64,000 nucleotides of DNA from DATGPD01 sp031423015 (GCA_031423015.1 JANPER010000040.1:65195-129194), one strand, 5' to 3'; numbered from the stretch's first letter, positions 18,810 through 27,344 are shown. The notes: generated by a model not told the origin, from the letters alone. Numbers and translations: made by a program.

Positions 18810-20180
18810 TCAGATGTTGCTCACGATGAGCCTGGTCGCACCGGTACCAGCGCCATTCAGGACGCCTGAGTTGAGGTTGTTTCGAAAGTTGTTCCCCGAG
18901 ATCACGAAGTCGTCGGCACCGGTGTCGACCTGGCAGCCGTTTCGTTGCCAGGTCGCATGATCGCCATCACCGGAGCGGCAGCCGGTCACGACGACCCCGC
19001 GCGAGTTGCCGCCGACCAGGATGCCCGGGTAGACCCCGCGCGCGCCCCCGAACTGGTCCGAGGAGTTGAACAGGAAGTTCATCCCAGTGACGCACACCTC
19101 ACGTCCCGCGATCGCGATGCCGGCTTGCTGGCAACCCGAAACGAAGCCGCCGGTGAACCCACAAGTCCGCACCGCATCAGCGACGTAGATCCCGGCGCGC
19201 ACGCGCGAGCCGTTGAGCTGCGCGTTGCTGAAGAAGATCCTGAAACCGAGATCTAGTCGCGCGCACTCGAGCTGCGGATAGTCGCATTCGAAATCGTCCA
19301 TCGTGATGAACGAGGGCACGTTCAAGGCACCGAGCGTATTGCGCGTATGTAGCCCTTCGCCGCCGATGTTCACGAAGTGGCACGACGAGCCGTTCACCGT
19401 GTGCACGAAGCCGTCGATGTCCAGGCCACGCATGCCGAGCGAGATCGCGCCGCCGAACACGCCGCGCAGGATGTAGGCGACGTCACTTCGACCGACGCCA
19501 GCAGCTCCGCCGGTCAAGCGAATGTAGTGCGCGCCCGCGCCGCCGCGGTAGTCGGTGATCCGCGTCTGGATCAGAGAGACGTTGTTGAAGTTGTTGAACG
19601 TCATCCCGGACCAGCCAGCCACGGCGACGATCCGTTCCGAGATGAACTGCGCGTTGTACTGACCCACGAGCAGCCGGCCCCCGGTCTTCCCGCTCTCGTC
19701 GACCACGAGATCCGAGAAGCGGTTGTAGTAGATGTAGGTTGCGGCCGTCAGGCTCTGGTAGACGAACGAATCGAAGTTGCCGACCGGAACGATCGTGCTG
19801 CCGCCACCCACACCGACGAGGCTGACGCTACCCTTGGAGATCCTGAGCGTCGCCGTAGTCTTGTAGCGGCCGACGGGAAACGCGACCTGTCCGCCGTTCT
19901 GGAGCTGCGCCTGGTTGATCGTGCGCTGGATCGCTACGGTGTCGTCGGTCACGCCGTCACCAACCGCTCCATAGTCCCTGACGTTCAAGAAGAGGGGTGA
20001 CGACGAGGAGGGTGCCTGCAGGTTCGGCCCGTTGGTTCCCGCTCCGCTCGCGGGGATCAAGCTCCGCTGGATCGGAGGCGGGTAAGCAGGCGCTGCTGCA
20101 CCCGAAGCCACGCCCAACTGCGCGTCGAGGCACGCACTAACGAGGGCGAAGGTGAGGAACTCAGCGATGAAGTTTGTCAT
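18810..20180 (-). CDS. Secreted right-handed beta-helix protein, pectate-lyase-3 superfamily
   Basis: This 456-residue protein starts with a signal peptide (MTNFIAEFLTFALVSACLDA) and a Pro/Ala/Ser linker. The pectate_lyase_3 entry block is VRDYGAVGDGVTDDTVAIQ near residue 70, as found in polysaccharide lyases and phage-tail-spike depolymerases. Repeated short beta strands with Gly/Asn turns continue to the C-terminus (FVISGNNFRNNLNSGV). Catalytic residues cannot be identified, so it may be a lyase, a hydrolase or a binding helix. It lacks the shared C-terminal module found in most exported proteins of this window and lies inside the segment flanked by the 89-bp repeats, so it may have been acquired. 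Confidence 0.78.
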   Translation of the reverse strand: MTNFIAEFLTFALVSACLDAQLGVASGAAAPAYPPPIQRSLIPASGAGTNGPNLQAPSSSSPLFLNVRDYGAVGDGVTDDTVAIQRTINQAQLQNGGQVAFPVGRYKTTATLRISKGSVSLVGVGGGSTIVPVGNFDSFVYQSLTAATYIYYNRFSDLVVDESGKTGGRLLVGQYNAQFISERIVAVAGWSGMTFNNFNNVSLIQTRITDYRGGAGAHYIRLTGGAAGVGRSDVAYILRGVFGGAISLGMRGLDIDGFVHTVNGSSCHFVNIGGEGLHTRNTLGALNVPSFITMDDFECDYPQLECARLDLGFRIFFSNAQLNGSRVRAGIYVADAVRTCGFTGGFVSGCQQAGIAIAGREVCVTGMNFLFNSSDQFGGARGVYPGILVGGNSRGVVVTGCRSGDGDHATWQRNGCQVDTGADDFVISGNNFRNNLNSGVLNGAGTGATRLIVSNI

Positions 20181-20450
20181 GGGTGATCCCGTCGAGCTGC
20201 CAGGGAAGAGAACCTGGCATCCTAGTGTTCCCGCGCGCCATCGGCGCTGAGAAAGCCCGCGATCACGAACATGCTTCGCTTCCCGCGCGAGTGATACGCG
20301 CTCGCGAATGGAGCGTTGAGCCCAGCACGACGCCGCTCATGATCATTGCCGCGCTGAGTCGTAACCTGCGTGTATATGTTGCGTCATCGGCTTGCCTTCA
20401 GGTACCGCCGGGCGGCTGGCCTTCTCATCCCATCTATTATCTCGCGACTT
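20181..20450. other. Intergenic region without a gene
   Basis: This holds the upstream region of the beta-helix gene and no coding frame I can support. It is less GC-rich than its surroundings around 20360-20450 and contains one TTATCTCGC motif at 20436-20444. Confidence 0.4.
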
Positions 20451-20539
20451 GAGTTCTTGGCGATGGTGCGACGCGACTGGCGCGCCGTGTTGATCACCGA
20501 CACCGCCACCGTGCTGCTCCGAAAGCAGTAGCCGCGCGC
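20451..20539 (+). repeat. Right copy of the 89-bp perfect direct repeat (3'-end relic of the membrane gene)
   Basis: This is the same sequence as 17419-17507. It encodes EFLAMVRRDWRAVLITDTAT, then VLLRKQ and a stop, with nothing upstream of it. The copy ends 37 bp before the permease start. Confidence 0.85.
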
Positions 20540-20576
20540 ATGGAACGCGTCGGCCGCTTGGCCTACCCTGCGCGCC

Positions 20577-22415
20577 GTGTTGTTCCTGGTCTTGAGCCTG
20601 TTGCCGCTGGCGCTCGGTCCGCTGCTGGTCGACTGGGCCAAGCGCGCGCGCTGGACCGCAGTGTGGCTCGACGCGTTCGTGATCATCACCGTCGGCGGCA
20701 TGGTGCTCTTGCACATCCTGCCGGAGAGCCTCAACCGCGGCGGGCTGTGGACGCTCGCCGCGTTCCTGATCGGCCTGTTCGGACCGGTGCTCGCCGAACA
20801 AGGCCTGACGCCGACCGGCAAGGGCACGCGCACGGTCGCGCTCGGGATCGCGTTGCTCGCGCTGTTGTTCCACTCGATGCTGGATGGCGTCGGGTTGCAA
20901 GGCGAGGGGCTGCACCAAGGCGGCGAACACGGCACCGGTGAGATCTTGGTCTGGGCCGTGCTCCTGCACCGCGTGCTCGAAGGCATCGGCATCTGGTGGG
21001 TGGTGCCGCGCACGCTCGGCGTCACCGTGGCGATCATCGCCACGCTGGTGCTCGCCGCGGGCACGGTGCTGGGGTTCAGCCTCGGCGGCGTGATCTTCGA
21101 GCACATGCCAGGCAAGGCCATCGCGCTGTTCGAGGCGCTGCTGTGTGGCTCGCTGGCGCACATCGTGGTGCACGCGCACATCCCGCCCCCGCGCGAGCCC
21201 GAGAGTGGCCGCTTGCACTGGGCGTCGGTGATCGGCGGCTTGGTGGGTGTCGCCGCCACCGTCGCGCTCACCATGAGCCACAGCCACGCGCATGGCGAAA
21301 CGGTGGTGCACGACGATCACGTGCACGGGCCGGGTGCCACCTTCCTCAACCTGGCTCTACAGAGCGCGCCGGCGTTGGTGTTCGGCTACTTCGCGGTCGG
21401 TCTGTCGCAGTCGTTCCTGCCCGCCGACTGGGCCAAGCGCATCATGGGCGGCTCGGTGCTCACGCAAGCGCTGCGCGGTATCGCCGTGGGCCTGCCCCTG
21501 CCGGTCTGCTCGTGCGGCGTGCTGCCGATCTACCGCGACCTGGTGAAGAAGGGCGCCTCGCTGGCCGGCGGCATCGCGTTCTTGATCGCGACGCCCGAAC
21601 TCGAGATCGCCGCGATCTTGCTGTCGTTCACCCTGCTTGGCCCCGAGATCGCGATCGCGCGCATCGCCTGCGCTGGACTGCTGGCGCTGCTGACGGCGCT
21701 GATCGTGCAGCGCGTCGCGAGACGACGAGGCGAGTCGGCGCCGACTCCGGCAACGAGTGAAGCGGCGCCGCCGCGACGCAGCCTCACCGGGGCCTTGCGC
21801 TACGGCTTCGTCAACGCCGTCGAGGACACCGGCTCGTGGCTGCTCGCTGGCCTGGGGTTGGCGGCGATCCTCACGCCCTATCTCAACCCCGAGTTGTTGC
21901 GCTCGCTGCCGAGCTGGCTGGACGTGCCCATCGCGGCGCTGCTCGGCTTGCCGCTCTACGTCTGCGCGTCGGGGTCGACCCCACTCGCCGCCGTGCTGAT
22001 GGTGCAAGGGGTGTCGCCGGGCGCCGCGATCGCGTTCCTGCTCACCGGCCCAGCCACCAACATCACGACCTACGGCGTGCTGTCCAGCCTGCACGGCCGC
22101 CGCGTCGCAGTGACGTTCGCGCTTTGCATGCTGGTGCTGTCGACCGGCCTCGGCTACGCGGTGAACGCGCTGCTGCCGCCCTCGGCCCGGGCCGTCGCCG
22201 TCGACCCCCACCACCACCAGGCGTCGTGGTTGGAGATCGCATGTCTGACTGTGGTCGGCCTGGCGTTGCTGTTCTTCTTCCTGCGCGTCGGCGTGCGCGG
22301 CGTGTTGGCGCGGCTGTTCATGGCGCACGCCGACGATCACGCGGCTGACCACGCGGGCCACGATCACGCGGCGCACGGCGCGCACGACCACGCGCACGCA
22401 TGCTGCAAGGACTGA
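20577..22415 (+). CDS. Fused metal permease: ZIP-like N-domain plus ArsP/DUF318-type permease
   Basis: This is a 612-residue protein with two transport-type halves. Residues 1-225 contain hydrophobic segments carrying HILPE (46-50), HSMLDG (99-104) and HRVLEG (131-136); His-x3-Asp/Glu-Gly in two neighbouring helices is the metal-site pattern of ZIP carriers. A His-rich loop HSHAHGETVVHDDHVHG follows. From about residue 255 the protein is an ArsP_1/DUF318 permease with CSCG (Cys311 and Cys313), ATPELEIAAILLS and the second-half repeat VQGVSPGAAIAFLLTGPATN. It ends in a tail of His/Asp repeats and two Cys. Export or exchange of a soft or divalent metal is likely; the ion is unknown. The start is GTG 20577, 7 nt after TACCCT. 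Confidence 0.82.
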   Translation: MLFLVLSLLPLALGPLLVDWAKRARWTAVWLDAFVIITVGGMVLLHILPESLNRGGLWTLAAFLIGLFGPVLAEQGLTPTGKGTRTVALGIALLALLFHSMLDGVGLQGEGLHQGGEHGTGEILVWAVLLHRVLEGIGIWWVVPRTLGVTVAIIATLVLAAGTVLGFSLGGVIFEHMPGKAIALFEALLCGSLAHIVVHAHIPPPREPESGRLHWASVIGGLVGVAATVALTMSHSHAHGETVVHDDHVHGPGATFLNLALQSAPALVFGYFAVGLSQSFLPADWAKRIMGGSVLTQALRGIAVGLPLPVCSCGVLPIYRDLVKKGASLAGGIAFLIATPELEIAAILLSFTLLGPEIAIARIACAGLLALLTALIVQRVARRRGESAPTPATSEAAPPRRSLTGALRYGFVNAVEDTGSWLLAGLGLAAILTPYLNPELLRSLPSWLDVPIAALLGLPLYVCASGSTPLAAVLMVQGVSPGAAIAFLLTGPATNITTYGVLSSLHGRRVAVTFALCMLVLSTGLGYAVNALLPPSARAVAVDPHHHQASWLEIACLTVVGLALLFFFLRVGVRGVLARLFMAHADDHAADHAGHDHAAHGAHDHAHACCKD

Positions 22416-22484
22416 GCGCGTAGGCCAAGCACCTCCAACCTACGCGGGGGCGGCGGACGGCGTGGGGAAGTCGTTGATCGTCGC

Positions 22485-22733
22485 TCAGCGCCAGGTCACC
22501 GCGGCAACCGCGAAGGCGACGACCATCAGCGCCAGCACCCACCACATCGCGCGCGAACGACCAGGCGCCGGCGCAGCCGTGTCATCCGGCAAGTCGACCG
22601 CCTGGTAGTCGATCTCGTCCGCTTGCTTCCAGCCGGTGTTCGCGTCGCTGCCACACTCGGGGCAGGCGAGGCGGCGGGCGGGGAAGCTCTCGCCGCAGTT
22701 CGGACATTCGACCGTCGCGTCCTTGCCGCGCAC
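22485..22733 (-). CDS. Small zinc-ribbon membrane protein
   Basis: This is a protein of about 82 residues with a double CxxC zinc ribbon (CPNCGESFPARRLACPECG), an acidic linker and one C-terminal membrane helix (MWWVLALMVVAFAVAAV). The zinc ribbon is predicted to face the cytoplasm. The start is uncertain: GTG 22733 has GGTGAG just upstream and lies 8 nt after the stop of the dehydrogenase gene, TTG 22739 is possible, and ATG 22766 would overlap that gene by 26 bp. It is probably co-transcribed with the dehydrogenase. The function is not known. Confidence 0.7.
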   Translation of the reverse strand: MRGKDATVECPNCGESFPARRLACPECGSDANTGWKQADEIDYQAVDLPDDTAAPAPGRSRAMWWVLALMVVAFAVAAVTWR

Positions 22734-22740
22734 GGTCAAC

Positions 22741-23838
22741 TCACCGCCGCGCCAACTTGCCAGCATTGCTGCGCAGCTCGGCCTCGACCATCTTGCCCAG
22801 CTCGTCGGTGCCGTAGCGCCCGGCCTGCATGCTGTCGATGCGCCCGGTGCGGATGAGCCCAGCCACGGACTGTTCGACCGCGTGCGCCGCCTCCACCTCG
22901 CCGAGGTGATCGAGCAACATCGCCACCGCCATGATCGTGGCCAGCGGGTTGGCCTTGTTCTGCCCGCGGTACTTCGGCGCCGAACCGTGGATGGGCTCGA
23001 ACATCGACACCTTGCCGGGGTGAATGTTGCCCGACGCGGCGATCCCCATGCCGCCCTGAATCATCGCGCCGAGGTCGGTGATGATGTCGCCGAACAAGTT
23101 GGGCGTCACCGCGACGTCGAACCACTCGGGGTTCTTCACCATCCACATGCACGCCGCGTCGATGTAGGCGTGGTCGGTCTTGACGTCGGGATACTCGGAG
23201 GCCACCTCGGCGAAGGTGCGGGTCCAAATGTCCTGCGCGCGCACCGCGTTGGCCTTGTCGATCAGCGTCACCTGCGCTTTGTCGGCGCCGGGCTTGGGCC
23301 CGCGCTTGCGCGCCAGCTCGAACGCGTAACGCACGATGCGCTCGGTGCCGCGCCGCGTGTAGATCATGATCTGGTTGGCCACCTCGTCTTGCGTGCCCTT
23401 CTTCAAGTAGCCGTAGATGCCGGCGTAGGCGTCCTCGGTGTTCTCGCGACAGATCACCATGTCGACGTGCTCGGGCTTCTTGTCCTTGAGCGGGCACAGC
23501 GACTCGTGGAACAAGCGGATGGGCCGCAGGTTCACGAACAGGTCGAGCTTGAAGCGCAGGCCGGCGATGATCGCGAACTCCAGCTTGCCCACCTCGATGC
23601 GCGGGTCGCCGATGGCGCCGAGCAGCACCGCCTGCATCTGCCGGATGCGATCGAAGGCGACGTCGGGCATCGTCTCGCCGGTCTTCAAGAAGTGCTCGGC
23701 GCCGTAGGGCAGCGCTTCGCGCTTGGTCTTGAAGCCGAAGATCTGCTCCGCGGCGGAGAGCACACGCAGGCCCTCGCGCACGACTTCTTCACCAATGCCG
23801 TCGCCGGGGAGAACTGCGATGTCGTAGGTCTTACTCAT
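22741..23838 (-). CDS. leuB: Isopropylmalate/isocitrate dehydrogenase family protein
   Basis: This is a 365-residue beta-decarboxylating dehydrogenase using NAD(P) and a divalent metal. The N-terminal signature is IAVLPGDGIGEEVVREG. The substrate-loop block is VDMVICRENTEDAYAG, the metal-binding part IDAACMWMV and DIITDLGAMIQGGMG, and the nucleotide loop EPIHGSAPKYRG. The loop RENTEDAYAG is closer to isocitrate and tartrate dehydrogenases than the RENTGG of classical LeuB, so isopropylmalate, isocitrate or tartrate are all possible; leuB is the best single guess. ATG 23838 was chosen by family length; an upstream ATG at 23889 is unlikely. No other leucine genes are adjacent. Confidence 0.83.
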   Translation of the reverse strand: MSKTYDIAVLPGDGIGEEVVREGLRVLSAAEQIFGFKTKREALPYGAEHFLKTGETMPDVAFDRIRQMQAVLLGAIGDPRIEVGKLEFAIIAGLRFKLDLFVNLRPIRLFHESLCPLKDKKPEHVDMVICRENTEDAYAGIYGYLKKGTQDEVANQIMIYTRRGTERIVRYAFELARKRGPKPGADKAQVTLIDKANAVRAQDIWTRTFAEVASEYPDVKTDHAYIDAACMWMVKNPEWFDVAVTPNLFGDIITDLGAMIQGGMGIAASGNIHPGKVSMFEPIHGSAPKYRGQNKANPLATIMAVAMLLDHLGEVEAAHAVEQSVAGLIRTGRIDSMQAGRYGTDELGKMVEAELRSNAGKLARR

Positions 23839-24065
23839 GGGGGAAACGCAAAGCGGGGCACAGTAGGGGTTGGGGCAGGTTCGACTCAAGAGAGCGCGTC
23901 AACGGAAGATCGCGAGGCGCGGCACGGCCGCGCTTGACAGGCGCGCGGGCCGGGCGGATCCTCCGTCGCATCGGGTGATGCGCAGACTCGATGCCGCGGG
24001 CCCGAAAGGCGGCTCGCCTGCCCCCCCAGCGCACAGGCCACAAGGCTGGACGCCACACAAGTCGC

Positions 24066-24437
24066 ATGCGACGCCGCGGAACGATCATCAGCCTCGTTTG
24101 CCTGGGTCTGCTCTTCGCGCTCGCCGGCGCGCGGGCCGCCGCCGTCGACATGGGACCGGCCGATTTGTTGATCGCGGTCACAACTTGCTGCGGCATGGCG
24201 CTGGTCTGCGTGCATGACGCACGCCGCATGGGCAAGCCGATGGCTTGCGTAGCAGGCTTGGCGCTCGTCGTGGCTTGGCCAGTCGCGATCCCCGTCTACC
24301 TGGTGTGGTCCCGCGGTTGGAAACGTGGGCTGCTCGGAGCGTTGGCCTTCATGACCGCGGTGGCAGTGCTCCACATGGGCACGTTCTACGCGACTGGCTA
24401 CGCGGTGTGGGGCATGAGCTTCTTCGCGGGCGGTTGA
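24066..24437 (+). CDS. Small polytopic membrane protein of unknown function
   Basis: This 123-residue protein has four hydrophobic segments and short loops, with a positively charged N-terminus (MRRRGTIISLVCLGLL). No family is recognised. It is divergent from the dehydrogenase gene, with 227 bp between starts that would hold both promoters. A GCGGAGG/CCTCCGC hairpin lies 34 bp after its stop. ATG 24066 gives a normal membrane N-terminus; the longer frame from 23991 adds only an Arg-rich lead. Confidence 0.6.
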   Translation: MRRRGTIISLVCLGLLFALAGARAAAVDMGPADLLIAVTTCCGMALVCVHDARRMGKPMACVAGLALVVAWPVAIPVYLVWSRGWKRGLLGALAFMTAVAVLHMGTFYATGYAVWGMSFFAGG

Positions 24438-24470
24438 CACGGACACCGCGACCGAGTCCGACGCATCTTT

Positions 24471-24489
24471 GCGGAGGTCCACCCTCCGC
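24471..24489 (+). terminator. Hairpin downstream of the small membrane protein gene
   Basis: GCGGAGG pairs with CCTCCGC across a 5-nt loop. It has no following T-run. It is plausible as a transcript-end stem. Confidence 0.4.
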
Positions 24490-24608
24490 GGTCGCTGCGT
24501 CGCTCCTGCCTCCCAAGTGTCCTCCTGCCCCGGTCGGCCAGCTCGCCAATGCGGACTTGACCGCGACTGGCCGCCATGCGTCACTGTGCGACGCTCGCCT
24601 CACCTCGC

Positions 24609-25385
24609 ATGCACTCCGAATCGTCAAGCCCGCAACCGCAGCTGCCATGGCCCGAGCCCGCGCCGCGCGAAGTGAGTCGCCCGCCGCGGAACGAGAACGT
24701 GCTGGCGGCGTACCTCGTGGCTCGCCTCAGCCGCGGCGTGGGCGTGCGGTTCGGCCAGTCGCGCACGCTGCCGGTGCAACTGCGCCGCGTCGGCGCCACG
24801 TTCACGCTGCGTCTGCACTTGTTCTTTGCCACGGCGCCCGACGACGTGCTCGACGCGCTGGCGGCGTGGATTGCACACGGTCGCCGCAGTCGCGCCGCTT
24901 GCGCACCTCTCGATCGCTGGCTCGACGCCGAGTTGGCACGGCTGCCGGCACGCGAGAAGCCGCGCCCCGTGCTGCGCGCGCGCGGCGCGGTGCACGACCT
25001 CGACGCGCTGGCGCACGAACTGCGCGCCGGGCCTTGGCTACGCGACTTGAAAACGACGCCCAAGCTCACATGGGGTCGCGCCGGGCGGCGAGGCCGCGCG
25101 CGCGCGTCGCTGCAACTCGGCTTGTTCGACCCTGAGACCCAGACCGTGCGCATGCACCCCGTGCTCGACGACAGGTCGGTGCCGACGTGGTTCGTGCGCA
25201 GCGTGCTCTTCCACGAACTGCTGCACGCCGCGATCCCGCCGCGCCGCGACGCGCAAGGCCGGTGGGTCAAGCACGGGCCCGACTTTCGCCAACGAGAACG
25301 CGCCTACGAGGACCACGCGCGGGCCAACACCTGGCTGACCGCGAACATCACGCGCCTGCTGGTCGCCGCGCGCCGCCGATCGTGA
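24609..25385 (+). CDS. SprT-like metalloprotease-domain protein
   Basis: This is a protein of about 258 residues. The zinc motif HELLH is at residues 202-206, within VRSVLFHELLHAAIP, and a likely third ligand His at about 225 lies in WVKHGPDF, as in SprT-like zincin domains. The first 190 residues are Arg-rich and soluble. Eukaryotic SPRTN cleaves DNA-protein crosslinks; bacterial SprT-like proteins are poorly characterised. The stop overlaps the GTG start of the DNA-glycosylase gene by 4 bp (GTGA), so the two are translationally coupled, which favours a DNA-repair role. The start could also be ATG 24576. Confidence 0.8.
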   Translation: MHSESSSPQPQLPWPEPAPREVSRPPRNENVLAAYLVARLSRGVGVRFGQSRTLPVQLRRVGATFTLRLHLFFATAPDDVLDALAAWIAHGRRSRAACAPLDRWLDAELARLPAREKPRPVLRARGAVHDLDALAHELRAGPWLRDLKTTPKLTWGRAGRRGRARASLQLGLFDPETQTVRMHPVLDDRSVPTWFVRSVLFHELLHAAIPPRRDAQGRWVKHGPDFRQRERAYEDHARANTWLTANITRLLVAARRRS

Positions 25386-25978
25386 ACGCGCAGAAGCTCA
25401 GCGCAACCATCGGAGCGACGCCGCTGCCGCGCGCGTTCTACGCCGACACCGCGTTGCGCGTGGCGCGCGCGCTGCTCGGCATGGTCGTCGTGCACCGCGG
25501 GGCGGGCACTGCCCGCGCCGGCGTGATCGTCGAGACCGAGGCCTATCTCGACGGCCGCGACCTCGCGTCGCACGCCGCCAAGGGTCGCACCGCGCGCACC
25601 GATGTGATGTTCGGCCCGCCTGGTCACGCGTACGTGTACCTGATCTACGGCATGCACCACTGCTTGAACGTGGTGTGCGACCGCAACGGCAAGGCGGCGG
25701 CCGTGCTGTTGCGCGGGATCGCGCCGATCAGTGGCATCGACGCGCACGCGCGTACCGACGGCCCCGGGCGCCTGACGCGCGCACTCGGCGTCACGCGCGC
25801 GCACAACCGAATCGATCTGTGCGGCGACGAGCTGTTCGTGGTCGCGGGCGACGCCCCCGCGCCCAAGCAAATCGTCCGCGGACCGCGCGTCGGCGTCGAC
25901 TACGCCGGCGCGTGGGCCAACAAGCCGTATCGCTTCTGGATCCGCGACCACGCGCACGTGAGCCGGCCCCGATCCTGA
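25382..25978 (+). CDS. 3-methyladenine DNA glycosylase (AAG/MPG family)
   Basis: This monofunctional base-excision enzyme removes alkylated purines. The 198-residue protein carries the catalytic segment VETEAYLDGRDLASHAAKGR, with Glu53 corresponding to human AAG Glu125. It also has MFGPPGHAYVYLIYGMHHCL, GPGRLTRALGV and the C-terminal GPRVGVDYAG...KPYRFWI. Length and motif order are normal. GTG 25382 overlaps the preceding SprT-like gene by 4 bp and is the only start that fits the family N-terminus. It is followed 24 bp later by the Kelch gene. Confidence 0.93.
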   Translation: MNAQKLSATIGATPLPRAFYADTALRVARALLGMVVVHRGAGTARAGVIVETEAYLDGRDLASHAAKGRTARTDVMFGPPGHAYVYLIYGMHHCLNVVCDRNGKAAAVLLRGIAPISGIDAHARTDGPGRLTRALGVTRAHNRIDLCGDELFVVAGDAPAPKQIVRGPRVGVDYAGAWANKPYRFWIRDHAHVSRPRS

Positions 25979-25990
25979 GGGTGCCGTCGC

Positions 25991-25996
25991 TACGAT
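25991..25996 (+). promoter_or_regulatory. Putative -10 element (TACGAT) of a leaderless promoter
   Basis: TACGAT-N6-ATG here matches the arrangement before the mutase gene (954-968), including the C-rich spacer. It supports ATG 26003 as the start of the Kelch gene. Confidence 0.4.
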
Positions 25997-26002
25997 CCCC
26001 GC

Positions 26003-27301
26003 ATGCGCACCCTTTGGCCTTTCCTCTTCGCCGTTCCCATCGTCGCGCAGCCGGGCTTCTGGGAGCCGCGCCCGCGCTTGCAGACCGCGCGCCAAGAAGT
26101 CGGCGCCGCCGCGTGGAACGGACGCGTGTACGTGGCCGGCGGACTCGGCGCCGCGGGGCAGAGCCTCGCCAGCGTCGAGCGCTATGACCCCGCGCTCCAG
26201 ACCTGGGCGCCCACGCGCGATCTGCCGACGACGCTGCACCACTTCGGCATGGCGGCACTGAACGGCACGCTCTTCGTCGTCGGCGGCTACGTGGCAAGCT
26301 TCCGCGGCACGGCCGCGTGTTGGGCCTACGACATCGCGACCGATAGCTGGCGCTCGATCCGTGCACTGCCGCAGGCGCGCGGCGCGCTGGCGGCAACCGA
26401 ACTCGGCGGGCGCATCTACGCCGTCGGCGGCGTCGACCCAGGCCGCGGCGTCGTCGGCGATCTCACCGTGTACGACCCAGTGGCCGACCTGTGGCTGCCG
26501 CTCCCGCCGATGCCGACGCCGCGCGAACACCTCGCCGTCGCCACGCTCGGCGGCAAGCTCTACGCCGCCGGCGGTCGCACCGGCGGCGTCAACCTCGACG
26601 CGCTCGAAGCCTTCGACCCGGTCACCAATACCTGGACCTCGCTGTCGCGCCTGCCCACGGCGCGGGGCGGCAACGGCGCGGCGACGCTCGCGGGCGAGCT
26701 GATCGTGGTCGGTGGCGAAGGCAGCCGAATCTTCCCCGAGGCCGAAGCGTACGACCCGCGCACGAACACCTGGCGCACGCTCGCGCCGATGACGCCAGGG
26801 CTGCACGGCATCTACCCGGTGAGTCTCGGCGACGAGGTCTTCGTCGGTGGCGGCGCGACGGTGCCGGGCTACGGCGCGGTCGATGTCGCGCTCGCCTATC
26901 GTGCGTTGCCCGACGGGGTCGATCGTTACGGCACCGCGACGGCGGCGTGCAATGGGGCGCTCGTCGCTGGGGTCGACGCGCGGCCGATCGCTGGAACGAG
27001 CCTCACGGTGAGCAACGGGCGCGGCGCGCCACCGGGCACGGCGGGAGCACTCGCACTCAGCGCGGTCCCTGACGCCGCGGGCGTTCTCTTCCTGGGCGCG
27101 CGGATCCATGTAGCGCTGATGGGCGTGTTCCCCGTGCCGACCACGGCCGACGCGCTCGGGCGCGCGCACGTTCCCCTGCCGCTGCCGCTCAGCAGCACTG
27201 GCGGTGTGTTCTTCGCGCAGTTTGTGTTCGTCAACACCGCGACGTGCCAGGGAACGGGCGTGCTCAGCGCTTCCGACGCGCTGGCGATCCGCATCCGCTG
27301 A
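26003..27301 (+). CDS. Secreted Kelch-repeat protein
   Basis: This 432-residue protein has a short signal peptide (MRTLWPFLFAVPIVAQ) and about six Kelch repeats. Typical repeats are RVYVAGGLG...SVERYDPALQTW and KLYAAGGRT...LEAFDPVTNTW, which build a six-bladed beta-propeller. A C-terminal domain of about 120 residues opens with YGTATAACNGA and ends SASDALAIRIR; it belongs to the module shared by exported proteins in this window. Kelch propellers bind proteins or sugars; galactose-oxidase copper ligands are not visible, so no enzyme activity is proposed. It is related in layout to the truncated Kelch protein at the right edge. Confidence 0.85.
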   Translation: MRTLWPFLFAVPIVAQPGFWEPRPRLQTARQEVGAAAWNGRVYVAGGLGAAGQSLASVERYDPALQTWAPTRDLPTTLHHFGMAALNGTLFVVGGYVASFRGTAACWAYDIATDSWRSIRALPQARGALAATELGGRIYAVGGVDPGRGVVGDLTVYDPVADLWLPLPPMPTPREHLAVATLGGKLYAAGGRTGGVNLDALEAFDPVTNTWTSLSRLPTARGGNGAATLAGELIVVGGEGSRIFPEAEAYDPRTNTWRTLAPMTPGLHGIYPVSLGDEVFVGGGATVPGYGAVDVALAYRALPDGVDRYGTATAACNGALVAGVDARPIAGTSLTVSNGRGAPPGTAGALALSAVPDAAGVLFLGARIHVALMGVFPVPTTADALGRAHVPLPLPLSSTGGVFFAQFVFVNTATCQGTGVLSASDALAIRIR

Positions 27302-27344
27302 GGGCGAAGCGCCGAGGTGCTTCGTGATCGCCGATCCCTGACGC

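Noticed and set aside
23870..23950. GGTTCGACTC as a possible tRNA T-loop
   Set aside because: No matching acceptor stem, anticodon arm or D-loop could be drawn around it.
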